Below the pieces are notes generated by a model, which was given only the letters and a program-made list of their open reading frames with translations, was not told where the DNA came from and ran no database searches. From Meghimatium bilineatum (Eukaryota > Mollusca > Gastropoda > Stylommatophora > Philomycidae), in the NCBI GenBank assembly GCA_034231615.1, contig CM067298.1:4514713-4578712 (forward strand): a DNA stretch of 64,000 bases, written 5' to 3'. How positions within the stretch are numbered: the first letter of the stretch is position 1; every line of letters starts with the position of its first letter. The position numbers and the translations under genes are program-made. Positions 10,465 through 21,717 of this stretch are shown here, piece by piece.

Positions 10465-11065
10465 AATATGGGGAATGAAAACGAAATAAAACAACTGCCT
10501 GACGACACAATCACTTATTATCGATTACCACAACATAAATGTGTTCTAAGGAAGAGATTGGCAATGGCATATTTGAAAAACATGTGGAAAAACCACACAT
10601 TAGAAACGAAACTGCTGACAATAAGAACTTTTATTTTTCTGGTTGCAACATTTGGCTGTGAAACATGGACCCTAAGTAAAACAGCGGCAACAGATGAACG
10701 TCTTTTAGATGAAAAGCTACAGAAAGATACTTAGAATATTATGTAAGGAAAAAAAGAGAAACTCAGATATTATAAAAACATTGAAGATGCTAGAGTGTTG
10801 GTTACTAAACACAATAACAAAAAGAAAACTACACCTGTTTGGTCATATAAAGAGACACAACTGTTTAGAAAGACAAATAATGGAGGGGTGATTCCCCGGG
10901 AGAAAGGGCAGACCAAGAAGAAGATGGACTGACGACAATAAAGATAACATGAACACGTCGTTGGAAAAAAAAATGCAAGCCGCATCGTCCAACACAGAGA
11001 AGGGTTCAGGGAGTTCATTGGGAAGCCAGTGTTCTGGAGAGAACACGTCACATGACAACTCATTT
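10465..11065 (+). mobile_element. LINE post-RT tail (family B)
   Basis: Translates, across at least two frames, to KNMWKNHTLETKLLTIRTF, then ATFGCETWTLSKTAAT, KRKLHLFGHIKRHNCLERQI and GRKGRPRRRWTDD. The order YGCE.WT / FGHI.RH / GRPRRRW is the region downstream of the RT domain in RTE- and Jockey-like LINEs. Frameshifts near 10710 and 10890 separate the pieces, so it is a dead copy. The RT catalytic motifs are missing. Confidence 0.7.
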
Positions 11066-11219
11066 GTAAGATTCCGACAAAATTATGGTAGGTACTACTC
11101 ATTTTTGATGTTTTGGGATTATTGGTTGTGGAAACAGCGGTAGCTTAGCTAGTAATGTATCTGCGTCGCAGTCGATGGGTCCAATGTTCAATTTATAACT
11201 AACTGTAGTCATTGGTACG

Positions 11220-11480
11220 ACCAAACTAAAAATGATAATCGTAAAATGCTATATCTATTCAATTCTAATGTATGGCTCAGAAACATGGACAATGAAAAAG
11301 TCAGATAGAAGACAGAGTTGGTTCTTTTGAAATGTATTTATAAAAAAAGGGATAACTTCATGGAAAGAGAAGAAAACCAACAGGAAGGTTCTAACAACAC
11401 TTCCTATGAAAAAGGAATTGGATATATTAAAATATGTTGAACGATAATTAAACAGTAATATTATACAATATGATATATGG
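11220..11480 (+). mobile_element. LINE post-RT fragment (family A)
   Basis: Translates to VKCYIYSILMYGSETWTMKK, then SWKEKKTNRKVLTTLPMKKE. The same blocks appear in the longer minus-strand copy at 53.7-54.0 kb (IYSILMYGS, SWKGKKLKKKVLTTLDMKKE). Stops after SWFF and VER show decay. Confidence 0.65.
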
Positions 11481-12654
11481 AAAGTAGTATGTATATATTT
11501 AAAATAATAAGAAAAACAGTCAGGGGGAGGGGTGATTTGTCGCTTAACACGACCGCTTCTCCAGTCGAATCAGCTGTAAATGGGTACCTGTGGAGTGAAT
11601 AAGGGAAGGTAAACACACAGGGAAAGAAATTTGTGACACCACCTAATAGTTACTGCTGCTTTGTAAATGTATAATTATTATTCCCCCCCTCCCCCCCTAC
11701 GCAAGGTTGCCGTCATGGGACATAGCTTTATCTTTCTTTAAGGTAAGTTGAAATATTGTTAATTAGGAAATTATTTTAGAACTTTAGACCACATATGACG
11801 TGATGCAACGTTTTGTCTTTCTATGACTCGACTCTTGCCAGAGCATCAACGAATACACAGTAACAGATAGTACATTGAAATTAAGCAGAGGTACTTGAAT
11901 ATCCCAGATGTCTGATACTGTGCCTCCAAATATATAAACATTAAATCAGAGTGTTCTTTGTTTCACTTCGTGTTTAACAAAATGTTTTAAAATGTTTATG
12001 GAAGTTTGAAGAGCATTTTTATTTGGCTGTGCAATTTTGTAAAGAAACAAACATTTGCTCATTATTTTCTATTTCCTACTTGATCCCCTGTCAATCCGTC
12101 AAGATAGCGGAGTTATTTTCTTTTCTTGTATATGGTATATTGTTAAGCTTCAAGCAATGTTAATGTTTTATGATTACATTGACATGCAAGAGGAAGTATT
12201 GTAGGATAGCTGCCATTTTAATGCCGTTATCAAATTGTCAGAGATTTTTGGCTCGTCGCTAGTGAATTTTTTATCAAGCGAGTTGGCAACTATTGTGTGG
12301 GTCGGCAAACTGCAGTAAAAGGAGCGTTCATATATTGAAAGCTTTATAACCATTAATGATTCTGTATTTTATGCTTCCTGTTGTTCAGAAATACACACAC
12401 CAACGATATTAGTAATCCTGCGTGAGATCGTAAGACTGTAATATATTTGATTAAGGATGTAGCCATGAACCCATACATTTTTTGTTGCAGTGATTTTATA
12501 GGCAATATAAATGCGTTCAGTAGTGTGCCATTGCTTTACGAATAGTTCAGATGCAAAATTGCCTGTTGTCAGATGTCAACCCGGTGCCTTGGCTGTGCAC
12601 AACGTCGCTACAGAACCGTAGGTTTATCGTGAGATCAACACGCATGAAATATTC
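11481..12654. other. Unassigned unique sequence
   Basis: Contains C-rich tracts near 11685. No coding or repeat signal supported. Confidence 0.4.
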
Positions 12655-12815
12655 AAATTTGTGATTCTATCCATATATTACTAACATCATAACTTAATGA
12701 CGTGATTCTATCCATATATTACTAATATCATAGCTTAATGACGTGAATGACATCATAACTTAATGATGTGATTGTATCCATACACTACTGACATCATAAC
12801 TTAATGATGTGACAC
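12655..12815. repeat. ~41-bp degenerate tandem array
   Basis: About 3.5 diverged copies of a unit with gtgattctatccatatatta and catcataacttaatga. Confidence 0.8.
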
Positions 12816-13480
12816 AAATTAATTGAATTTTTACTGGCTGATAAATGATGTCAGTTTTATTTAACTGAACTTGACAGAGACAAACAACCATTATTGTGGA
12901 GAGAGTGAACGTATGAAGGAATAATGGAACTCGTTCATGAGTTGTGTGATAAGCTACTGAAGACAGATGTGGCAGCTGTAAGTTGGGTGGGTCATTACAT
13001 CAAGACAGTTTAGTACTTCTATCCGTGGCACACAGGGATTGTCTACACAATGGTTGCCTTTATACAGCAGAGATTTCTTCAGTGAGTCCACATCTATGCA
13101 ACCTTACAACTATAGGCAATAAAAGACAGTACATATTTAAAAAAAATCATTGCCATAATTAAGCGTAACTAGAAAGTCAATGGACTAACACACTTCGTAA
13201 TAATTATAGTCTGTTTGCTAAGTCATAAACATGGTTTCGAGCAGTTGAATTCCACACAAACTGTTGGATCGCAGATGGTTTAGACATACAACTTTCGAAT
13301 ATCATTGACGATATATACAAATATTATGCTCGTAACAATATTATTTTGTTGCCAAATTTCTCTATAAGTTTTTAGATTTGATTAGCCTCATTCAATTGGA
13401 GACACAATATAACATTTCCTGCAGTAAACAATCGTCTTTTTATCAAAATAGGTTTCCAGCAATGAAAGGATCGTACAGAA
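12816..13480. other. Unassigned unique sequence
   Basis: Nothing recognised. Confidence 0.4.
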
Positions 13481-13483
13481 TTA

Positions 13484-13560
13484 CTTTTTCTTCTGGATTC
13501 GATCCCAAACTCCTGCAGATTAGCAGGATGTTGCCCAGAGAACGCAATGTGTATTTTTGT
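13484..13560 (-). mobile_element. SINE-2 fragment (3' part)
   Basis: cttctggattcgatcccaaa, then ctcctgcagattagcaggat and agaacgcaatg match the CTT-tail end of the copies at 36.3 and 51.9 kb. Truncated after about 75 bp. Confidence 0.6.
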
Positions 13561-13574
13561 GGTCAACGACTATT

Positions 13575-14288
13575 AACAATGTTCTCATTGTGTTTACATT
13601 GGCTTTAATGTATTTCCTGTTCCTTTACTTCCGTCATCTCGTTTCCACATTTCGCTCGGACAAGTTAGTGTGTCGTAGGGTTAGGGTTAGCGTATCCACA
13701 TTTCGCTCGGACAAGTTAGTGTGTCGTAGGGTTAGGGTTAGCGTATCCACATTTCGCTCGGACAAGTTAGTGTGTCGTAGGGTTAGGGTTAGCGTATCCA
13801 CATTTCGCTCGGACAGGTTAGTGTGTCGTAGGGTTAGGGTTAGCGTATTCACATTTCGCTCGGACAAGTTAGTGTGTCGTAGGGTTAGGGTTAGCGTATC
13901 CACATTTCGCTCGGACAAGTTAGTGTGTCGTAGGGTTAGGGTTAGCGTATCCACATTTCGCTCGAACAAGTTAGTGTGTCGTAGGGTTAGGGTTAGCGTA
14001 TCCACATTTCGCTCGGACAAGTTAGTGTGTCGTAGGGTTAGGGTTAGCGTATCCACATTTCGCTCGGACAAGTCAGTGTGCTGTGGTGCCATTCCTAGTC
14101 CTCGTCTTTTGATGTTATGTGCTTGCCATCTTGATATAGGCCTTTTGGTCGAAAACTCGATTATATCTTGTGTATTGTTATTGGTATGATTGTGTACTGC
14201 TGTATGTATTCTTTCACGTCAGCATCCGACATCAATAGTGTTTTAGACTCCATCCTGTAAGACTAAATTAGCTGTGTTCTACGTAAGT
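13575..14288 (+). mobile_element. PLE 3' end with internal minisatellite
   Basis: Flanking the 51-bp array, the sequence follows the 3' region of the PLE at 4.3-5.1 kb: tcgtttccacatttcgctcg corresponds to catttccatatttccgttgg there. Then come cctcgtcttttgatgtt, the cttgatataggcc-tttt-ggtcgaaa hairpin, cttgtgtattgtta and a final gtgttctacgtaag. Coding sequence is absent. The 51-bp array has expanded inside what is single-copy in the 4.8-kb element. Confidence 0.6.
13648..14072. repeat. 51-bp array containing telomere-like TTAGGG motifs
   Basis: About 8.3 copies of a unit with tccacatttcgctcggacaa followed by gttagtgtgtcg and tagggttagggttag. Each unit therefore carries two and a half telomere-type repeats. 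Copies differ at single bases. The unit is 17 codons, so both strands stay open (plus: STFRSDKLVCRRVRVS). Confidence 0.95.
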
Positions 14289-14931
14289 ACTATTTTCCTA
14301 CAGTTTTACAGCAGTATTACCTTTTATTGATTGTCATTGTGTTTCATACAGTCAGTGTTATTGTGCGTGTGTGTGAAATATTTTCTCTTTGTCCGTTGGG
14401 ACTATCCTATGACTCCTTGTTGACCAAGCACCGGATCTGTAAAATCTGTGATCACATTAACTGTTTCCCATGGAAGAGATGGTTTGGACAGCTAGAGATA
14501 GACATTAGCTCTCTCCAAGCCTTTTTTTGGCCTATTGACAGAAATACCGACCAGAACTATTCTATAGCGCGTCATTGTGAGAGGTTATTTCGTATATTTC
14601 ATTGGCTGGCGACAAGGGGATGTGTCACACACAGTGATGCCCAATAGGGTGGATAAAGATGATGTTTCAATCGAGAGGTCACGAAAATCGGATGTGTCCT
14701 TTTAGTTGGGGACTGTTGCAAAGTTGGCCAAGCTTTAACGGCTTCTGTGAATTGCTCGAATGTTGAAACAAACTTCTATGAGAGAACGAAGTTGTTCTAA
14801 GCCATACACTAGTTTCAATGCAATATCTCACAACACCGTATTTGTTTTTATGTACGTGCATGTGACATATGTACGTCACGTGTGTTCCTTCCACTTTTAC
14901 TTAACTTTCATGTCAGTCTCTTGTTTGTGTT
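14289..14931. other. Unassigned unique sequence
   Basis: Has a 106-codon open frame (14327-14647, plus) without recognisable domain or clear splice sites. I do not call it a gene. Confidence 0.35.
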
Positions 14932-15475
14932 CAGGGCTGCCATACTGTCCATTTTAAAACTGTAAATTTTCGTGGTAAAAATGCTCTAAGTTTGCATAAT
15001 ACTTTAATTGTAACTATTTAGCTACTATATTGTGAAAGCAAGATATACAATTTTGCTATGCACACATAATAAGTAATTTAGAGTCAGAAAAGCATTAAAA
15101 GAACCAAAATTTAAGTTAGCAGTAACATAAATATGTTGTCACTGTGAAATGAATAGTCTATTGTCTTTCCTCAGTTGAATTGCAGTTGATACTATTCACA
15201 TGTTTCGTTAAACGCTGGGATAGGAGTCTCAGTTGTCATTCCAAGGCCACATGTGTCGCCTTGTTTGCTTTGAATCTATGTTTGTTCAAGGTAGCAACGA
15301 CATGAATTAATGTTAATAACTGGAGAGATAATACAAAGGTTTTTTTTAAAGGCAGAATTTTTGAAAATGCAGCGTGTATTTAGTAGAGTATATACAATTT
15401 TGAAATGTTGCAATTTTTAGTTATTGTTAAACAAACAATTTTATCATAAATTGTTCAAACCATCTGGCAACCCTG
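14932..15475. mobile_element. Non-autonomous DNA transposon, hAT-like ends
   Basis: The left end, cagggctgccatactg, and the inverse of the right end, cagggttgccagatgg, form matching termini of the CAGGG(T)TGCCA type seen in hAT elements. The 8 bp outside them (tttgtgtt, ttcatatt) agree at five positions, with transitions at the others, so any target duplication is old. A similar right end (accatctggcaacact) occurs at about 41525. No transposase. Confidence 0.45.
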
Positions 15476-15904
15476 TTCATATTTGATGAATATTAACTTA
15501 TTCAGAATTTTGAAGGGAAAAAAACACACACACCAGTTGTGTTATTTCTATTGGCCGACTTTTCGACACCACCCATTTATAAAACAGCTGACATTTTCTG
15601 CAGACGATGGTTAAACTTGGAAAACAAACAACAAACGAGAACAACCCCACCAGTTCGGATACACTGAGTCGTAGGTTATCTGAGAAATATCAGCTTCTAA
15701 CCTGAAGCCTTTCCAGCGCTATTTTCTCATACTTAACACATGTTGGCTTTTCCTTTTGCTTACGTAATACAACATCAGGACTTGTTTAGAAACTTTGTGA
15801 AGCTAGCGGATGATTTAAAGATGTCAGCAAATATACATGTGATGTCCTAGACATTAAAAAGTATTTGAAAACTAAAGTACACAATTACTTTTGCCAAACA
15901 TGTA

Positions 15905-16210
15905 GATTTTGAAACATATATATTTTGAACTATGCAGATTGTGAACTATGTAGAGTTTTAAGCATGTAGGCTAGGAAAAATATGTATTTTTAAATTTTGA
16001 ATCATATTGATGATGTAGATTTTGAAACACATAGATTTTGTAATCATGTTGATTTTGAGCCATGTAGATTTTTGCAATGTAGATTTTTGCCATGTAGATT
16101 GTGAACTATGGAACTTCTGAACCATGTAGATGTTTAATTCCTACATATTTTGAACCATGTAGCTTTTGAAAAATGTAGATTTTTCTTGATGTCAATTTCT
16201 TACAAGGTAG
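15905..16210. repeat. Degenerate 15-20-bp repeat tract
   Basis: Many diverged copies of ccatgtagattttgaa-like units, variable in length; an old decaying array. Confidence 0.75.
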
Positions 16211-17778
16211 ATTGTGATCCAAGGTAAAGGGCCCTGCATTGTTCTTTTGCAAACCCAAGACTAGCAAATAACTAAGATTCTAAAACCACCTCCTCGTTGT
16301 GTTCCCTGAAAACAAAATGCATTGAAAACAGGTTCATAGATAGTATAGGGGAGGCATCGTGGTGTTGAAGCCCCCTCCCTAACAATGAAAACATTGCAAA
16401 CATGAACATGACTTTAGTTCCTAGTAACTTAACCAAAACGGCGGTAACACCCCTCCCTAATCGAGATTTCACAAAAGGTCTTAAAATTTCCTGTCCGATA
16501 GTTTAATTTACACCCGAAAATGGACGAATGTCCCTATTTTTAGGTAAAAATCCCGGCTTAAGGTACTCATATCTATGGCCCTGTTCAAAGCAGCCTGGAA
16601 AAGCTTTATGGAACGTGTCCAGGAAGTGTAGATAGAGGAATGAGATTTGCTTGTACAAGACAAAGAAGACGTCTGAATGAAGTCACTACCGCCACAAAAC
16701 TGTGACAACAGTGTAAGGTAACGTTTGTTATAGACTATCGGAATCTCACTTTCACGACAAGCTCAAGAACAGAGAAAATATTGAGCAAATCTCCGGAGAA
16801 ATAATGTTCACATTTTGAGTACAATGTGAAGGCAGCACAACTCTAGAGGGCATCACAATGTGCAAATATAATGGAGAATGCGATATACAGAAACAAGACT
16901 AAAGAAGTTTTTAGCTGGACAACAAGCTTCTAATTATATTCCTGAAGCATGTATCTGTGACAATGTCAAGACAAATGGCTGCTTCTATATGTGTCTATGT
17001 AGAATGCATGAGCAGGCTCCAGCACAGGCCTGTCAACAGAACGTAAACAAGATTTCATTCTCGAAGTTTCTGATTATTTTCGTGGATCCGTTGGTCACTA
17101 TTTATATACACAGAGTTGCATGCCACAAAAAGAACCACAAAAAATATCCACGGCCGACCAACAAAGTGCACGGGAATAATAAATAATCAGCCTTTGTTGT
17201 CATGTTTAACTTCTCTCAGAGGTCATTGCTGGCGACTGGCTGGGTAGAATGTCAGACTTGGACAGGGTGTTCACGACATCGTTGAATGAAACCTTGGCTA
17301 TTACCACAACATGTGTACTGTCATCACCTTCGACAATGTCGGCCTTCATTCGTTACGTATTTGAGTATTCTCGCAATCCTCGTTGATCCCTATGTATATG
17401 CTTGGTGCCGTCATGGCTATTTTTGGCATGATATTCCAAGTATATAATTAGTGAGCAACGAAAACACGAGAATAATAGCAAAAAGTAACGAATGAATGCC
17501 TAATTTATTCTGTGAAAAGGTCTTTTATATTATTACAGACAGTCATGGTAGTGTTGTAATCTCTTCAAGACTTCAATACCTGCAACAATACCTGCAAAAA
17601 TAGCTGCACCAATCTGACTATTTTGAACTGGACAATGAAGAATTAGGGTTTCCCAAGAGCATGGGTCAATGCTTCACTGATTTAGCCATTTTTCTCTGAC
17701 CTATACCTGAGAGTTTATTAAAGGTAAGTTTCAGGAGGATAGATGCTTTGGAAGATGCACATCTGGAAATGTTGTATA
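16211..17778. other. Unassigned sequence; one dispersed repeat
   Basis: 16370-16480 (two cccctccctaa blocks, ggcggtaac, tttcacaaaa) is related to 31080-31200. Open frames at 16508-16708 (minus) and 16878-17186 (plus) have no recognised domain. Nothing else seen. Confidence 0.4.
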
Positions 17779-18173
17779 TTTCTTCTGCTTCCTTCTTCTG
17801 CCTTCGATCTTCAACTCCTGTAGACGAGCGGGATGTAATACAGAGAATTTTCTCCAACTTAATGGTGGCGAGGTACACGGTACGGCTGTGTATTCAAATT
17901 CCACGGCAAGCAGGTCTTCATCCGGACCGTTCCCAAAAAAGTAGTGCCTATGGCTATGTCCCGAATACACAATGCTACTCAGTGTGGAGAAAGCCATCGT
18001 GTCATGGTTTATAGTTTAGCTGCAATGCATGTTTTTATTTTGGAGTAACATCCAACTTCAGGAAATCTTCTAGGTTTCTTTGACCCTATAGGAGATGGGA
18101 CAGCCGAATTTACTCTAAAACCATCTTAGCCACCTCTTTTTACACCCATGGAGGTAGCAATTCTTTTCTCCAC
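17779..18173 (-). mobile_element. Diverged SINE-2 copy split by a ~150-bp insertion
   Basis: The CTT-rich 3' tail, then ctcctgtagacgagcgggat, are separated from gtgtcatggtttatagttta, tttgaccctataggagatgg and the later body by about 17849-17998. Those 150 bp are absent from the other copies. The inserted stretch is less AT-rich and open on minus (GPDEDLLAVEFEYTAVPC); its origin is unknown. Confidence 0.6.
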
Positions 18174-18334
18174 TTTCATGCTCATTCAACATACAAATAG
18201 ATGTAGCTGCGGAAGAAGACAACAGCTCAACGAATCCTCGCACAATATTTGAAGACAAGTCAAGCAACAGTTTTAGAAATACACTGATATACCCGGCTGC
18301 TTCGTTAGAATAGCACAAGCGTAGATAGGAACAA

Positions 18335-18568
18335 GTGTCACCAAAACAAAAAGAATACTTGACATATTGTACACAACTAAGGCAGAGTAAATGGGATATC
18401 GGACAAGACCGTCAGAAAGTAGTAAAATTCATAAAACTGGGGAAGTGCACAAAGGTGGTACATGTCAAGAGATTATATCACCCACAGTTACAAACTCATG
18501 AAAATAATGAAAAGGTTAAACCTTCCAATAGTAAAATAGATATTTCACTGTTACCTGAAATGATATGA
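18335..18568 (+). pseudogene. Possible LTR-retrotransposon integrase tail
   Basis: A 77-codon frame contains LGKCTKVVHVKRLYHPQ. This resembles the end of the integrase C-terminal domain of Gypsy-type elements (KVVHV.RLKPY). No upstream integrase core, primer-binding site or LTRs were found, so the assignment is weak. Confidence 0.25.
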
Positions 18569-18683
18569 CAGACTAGTGGGAAATTACACCATAAGGGTAA
18601 CAATAGAAGATGACAGAGGCCGTATAAGTGCGCCGGTTCATGTGGAACAAAATAATACCGGCCTGCAAAGTGTGTTCGATTTT

Positions 18684-18763
18684 ATCGTGCACGGGTTTAC
18701 GTACAATGCATTAGCCAGAATTTGTCGTGCACGGGTTTCCGTACAATGCATTAGCCAGAACGA
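18684..18763. repeat. 40-bp direct duplication
   Basis: tcgtgcacgggttt, then cgtacaatgcattagccaga occur twice, 40 bp apart. Confidence 0.9.
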
Positions 18764-19057
18764 GCTGACGACGTAATAATTTCATGTGGTGTTGTGCGTG
18801 TGCGCGCGCATGGGTGAGTGTTTCTTTGTGTGTTCTGAGTAGGACAGAGAATGGCGGGTTTATTAATGCGAATAAATGGGTATATTAATAAATATAATAA
18901 CAATAATAATAAAGAACAACACAATCGTACAATTATCGTTCATTAGAACAGTTGCCAGCAGCTAGACACAGTTCATGATGAAGGGGTAACATTAGAATTA
19001 GCTGATGTGTTTATAATGTGTAGCAGATACACTACAGAAAACAATGACATCATTATA
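18764..19057. other. Unassigned AT-rich sequence
   Basis: Contains (TG)n-like and (AAT)n-like stretches. No feature supported. Confidence 0.4.
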
Positions 19058-19690
19058 TCACGGGTAGGGTCTATGCATTTGTTTCTCCGAATCATTTGCA
19101 TCGAGGGGTTCCCTGACCATTGTGTCTCGTGTCTTAAGTCTTACTTGCAAACGCCAAAGATTGAAAAGTTTACCATCTGTTATATATTTTATTTGCATGC
19201 ATGTTATGTTACTTAATCTAGATGCGTCTGTCAGCATAACAGAAAACATAAGGCTGAGCAGTGTTGGAGCCAATACGCATCATTGTATGACCCCATTTGT
19301 TACAAGAACGGCTGGTGATGACACTTCATTACTGATAACAACGGTCATCACGCCGTCATGGAACTGTCGCACGACATACATACACTTTTGGGGACAGTCA
19401 AATGCGAGGAGCACTTTCCACATATCTTTTCACTGTGTCAAATGCCATTGTGAGGTCTATAAATGTTATGAAAAGATCCCTATTGTTTTCTTGGACTTTA
19501 TCTTGGAATTGACGGGCAGCATAGATTATGTCCACTGTTCCGCGACCAGCATGAAATCCGCACCGACTTTCAGACAGACGATATTTGTCAGTCGGTGTAA
19601 CTCGGTTTAGCATTACACGAGCTACTATTTTACCAGTTATGGATAGCAAAAATATCCCTCTGTTGTTGATATCCCCATTCACCATGCTAT
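19058..19690 (-). mobile_element. LINE reverse transcriptase fragment (family E)
   Basis: The minus-strand frame from 19685 reads NNRGIFLLSITGKIVARVML, then SESRCGFHAGRGTVDIIYAA and FITFIDLTMAFDTVKR: RT motifs 1, 2 and A of non-LTR elements, including the catalytic Asp of FIDL. A frameshift near 19430 moves the continuation to another frame (FDCPQK...VVRQFHDG). A further break precedes APTLLSLMFSVMLTDA and YITDGKLFNLWRLQ. The (F/Y)ADD motif is missing. Dead and truncated at both ends. Confidence 0.8.
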
Positions 19691-19971
19691 TGGAGTGAGC
19701 AGAAATATTCTGAATAGGGGTGCTCAGTCCACCAGAGGGCTGACCAATACCATTTCTACCTTGAGTTTACACAGGAAGCGAGCCTTTGCCCTGATCTGCT
19801 TGTGTACAGGTTTGTGACCGCAGCTTGAGTATTCCACACTTTTTTTTAAGTTCGTCATTTCCCCATCGCCACAGGACTTGTTGTGTCAGTTATACAGATT
19901 ATGATACTTGTAGTTGAGTTATGACTAACGCTGACTTGTGTTTAAATTTTGGGTAGCGCCATTTGTCGACC

Positions 19972-20057
19972 ACACACACACGCACGCACGCACGCACCCA
20001 CCCACCCACCCACCCACCCACGCACGCACACGCACACGCACACGCACACGCACACGC

Positions 20058-20133
<76 letters not shown>
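19972..20133. repeat. Compound microsatellite (CA/CACG/CACC/CT)
   Basis: Runs of cacgcacg, cacccacc, cacacg, (ca)n and (ct)n follow each other. Purine-pyrimidine alternation followed by a polypyrimidine run. Frames across it are artefacts. Confidence 0.97.
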
Positions 20134-20137
<4 letters not shown>

Positions 20138-20148
20138 TGATCCAACAG

Positions 20149-20465
20149 TGTTCCAGTGGAAAGATACATCACGACGACTGGAGATGTACCAGGATGCAGT
20201 GGATGATCACAATGTTCTACGTGTCTCACAAAGTCCTTTACGTTCCACAACGATCTGCTGTCAAGTGCCTTCCAGTCCGTTCAATAACAGATTTTACTTC
20301 GGTACCATCTGCCATACCCAAGCTTCGTATGCTCCAGCAGACATCCATGTGCTCATGTTCGGGACGGAGCCCATCGGTTATCCGCACCTGGTGTGTCCGA
20401 CCTGTCAAAGCCGTTACCGGAGTGTGGTACCTCTGCCGCACGCTAACAACTACTAGAAGCTACAG
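20149..20465 (+). other. Candidate exon, unrecognised product
   Basis: A less AT-rich segment follows a (CT)n tract and a possible acceptor (tcctgatccaacag), and ends at a good donor (gctacag/gtgaga). One plus frame is open across all 317 bp. It is Cys-rich near the end (MCSCSG, TWCVRP, WYLCRT) but matches no family I know, and other frames are also long. The microsatellite could mimic a polypyrimidine tract. Confidence 0.25.
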
Positions 20466-21417
20466 GTGAGAGCTGAGTTTCAGATGGGGACCAATACATG
20501 TAATGTGAGAACTACTAAAAGGTGTATAACAATCTCAACGTCAGATGTACTACCCTTCCCTGACACATCATACACCCCAACATAATGTACATATTTATTA
20601 GGTCTAACAAAATATAACATCATGAAAAAATGGCATTAAAACGTTATATGGTTAATCAACCACAGAAGACAGATGTGTCGGGCCATCGACGCAAATAAAA
20701 CAACGACACAACGCATTTCCATTCTCTGGACTACATCTTACTGGAAATCTAGTAGGATCATTGTCCTGCTACAAGAGAGATCGAGGGGGAGTTTGAGAAT
20801 GAACGCTGAAGAAGTTAATTTACAATGTGTCTGAGCTAGTGAATCGTTCTTTTTAAAAATATGTGTTCCTCGCTAGCAAGATTAACAGAGCACATATTAG
20901 AGAAAATACACAGCGCTTCTGGTAGCGTAGGCAAACCTGTACCAATTATCAGCACCTTGTGTACACGCGTAATTAACAAGCGTATTGTTCGCACTTACAA
21001 GATCGTTTGTTTTCAAGTGATACGCTCGTCAGAAGTTGGAGAACATCCGAGGCGAACAGGATATGTACTTAATACAGGTCAAGGAAAACATTCCTTACTG
21101 GATCAAGTTGATACCAAGAGAATTATTTATACACATTTTGATTTATTTCTATTCCATGAATACATATTTTCTGATGACTAATATTATGTTTTTTTTGTGA
21201 GTTATTTACACGTATCATTCACTATACGTGAATAGAATGACTGTTGATCAAATATTACATTAGAGGAAGAAACGTAGACGATAGTGTTTGTGCTCTGTTG
21301 TTGTTATCTTTCTGAAAAAAGATAGCGCCATATATCGTTATTAGACTATTAGTTCACTGTCCTCTTCTTTCTTTCTTTTCACTTTATACCCCTTTATGCC
21401 TTGCAGCGTCAGGTTTA
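20466..21417. other. Unassigned unique sequence
   Basis: A 106-codon open frame at 20861-21181 has no recognised domain. No repeat or element end seen. Confidence 0.35.
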
Positions 21418-21620
21418 GAATGTGTTATCAGCTTATCAAGGCGTATCATAGGACTATATCTGTATTCAAGGCTGTGTTATCAGCTTATCAAGGCGTATCA
21501 TAGGACTATATCTGTATTCAAGGCTGTGTTATCAGCTTATAAAGGCGTATCATAGGACTATATCTGTATTCTTCTTCTTCTGCGATCATTACATATCTGT
21601 ATTCAAGGTTGTGTGTTACG
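21418..21620. repeat. 52-bp tandem array
   Basis: About three copies with gtgttatcagcttatcaagg and ggactatatctgtattcaag; the third is interrupted by a 22-bp insertion. Confidence 0.9.
21571..21592 (-). mobile_element. 22-bp retroposed tail with 11-bp target duplication
   Basis: cttcttcttctgcg plus eight bases interrupts the array and is flanked by atatctgtatt on both sides (21560-21570, 21593-21603). The insert matches the extreme 3' tail (ctgcagaagaag type, minus strand) of SINE-2 and of the LINE at 57.2 kb. Confidence 0.6.
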
Positions 21621-21717
21621 ACAATGTTTTTGAAAGTTAAATTCGTGACGCTAGAAAGTGTAGCAATTAAATTATATACATATTTTTCATGTGAGACACG
21701 GTGTGGTAGCCTGTATA

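Noticed and set aside
13648-14072. A true telomere or chromosome end
   Set aside because: TTAGGG is only part of a 51-bp unit and unique sequence continues on both sides.
14327-14647. A 106-codon plus frame as a gene
   Set aside because: No domain, no splice or promoter evidence; expected by chance at this length in 64 kb.
20100-20470. Minus frame with GRTHQVR, reminiscent of a pseudouridine synthase motif
   Set aside because: Single short match, stops follow, nothing else of the domain present.
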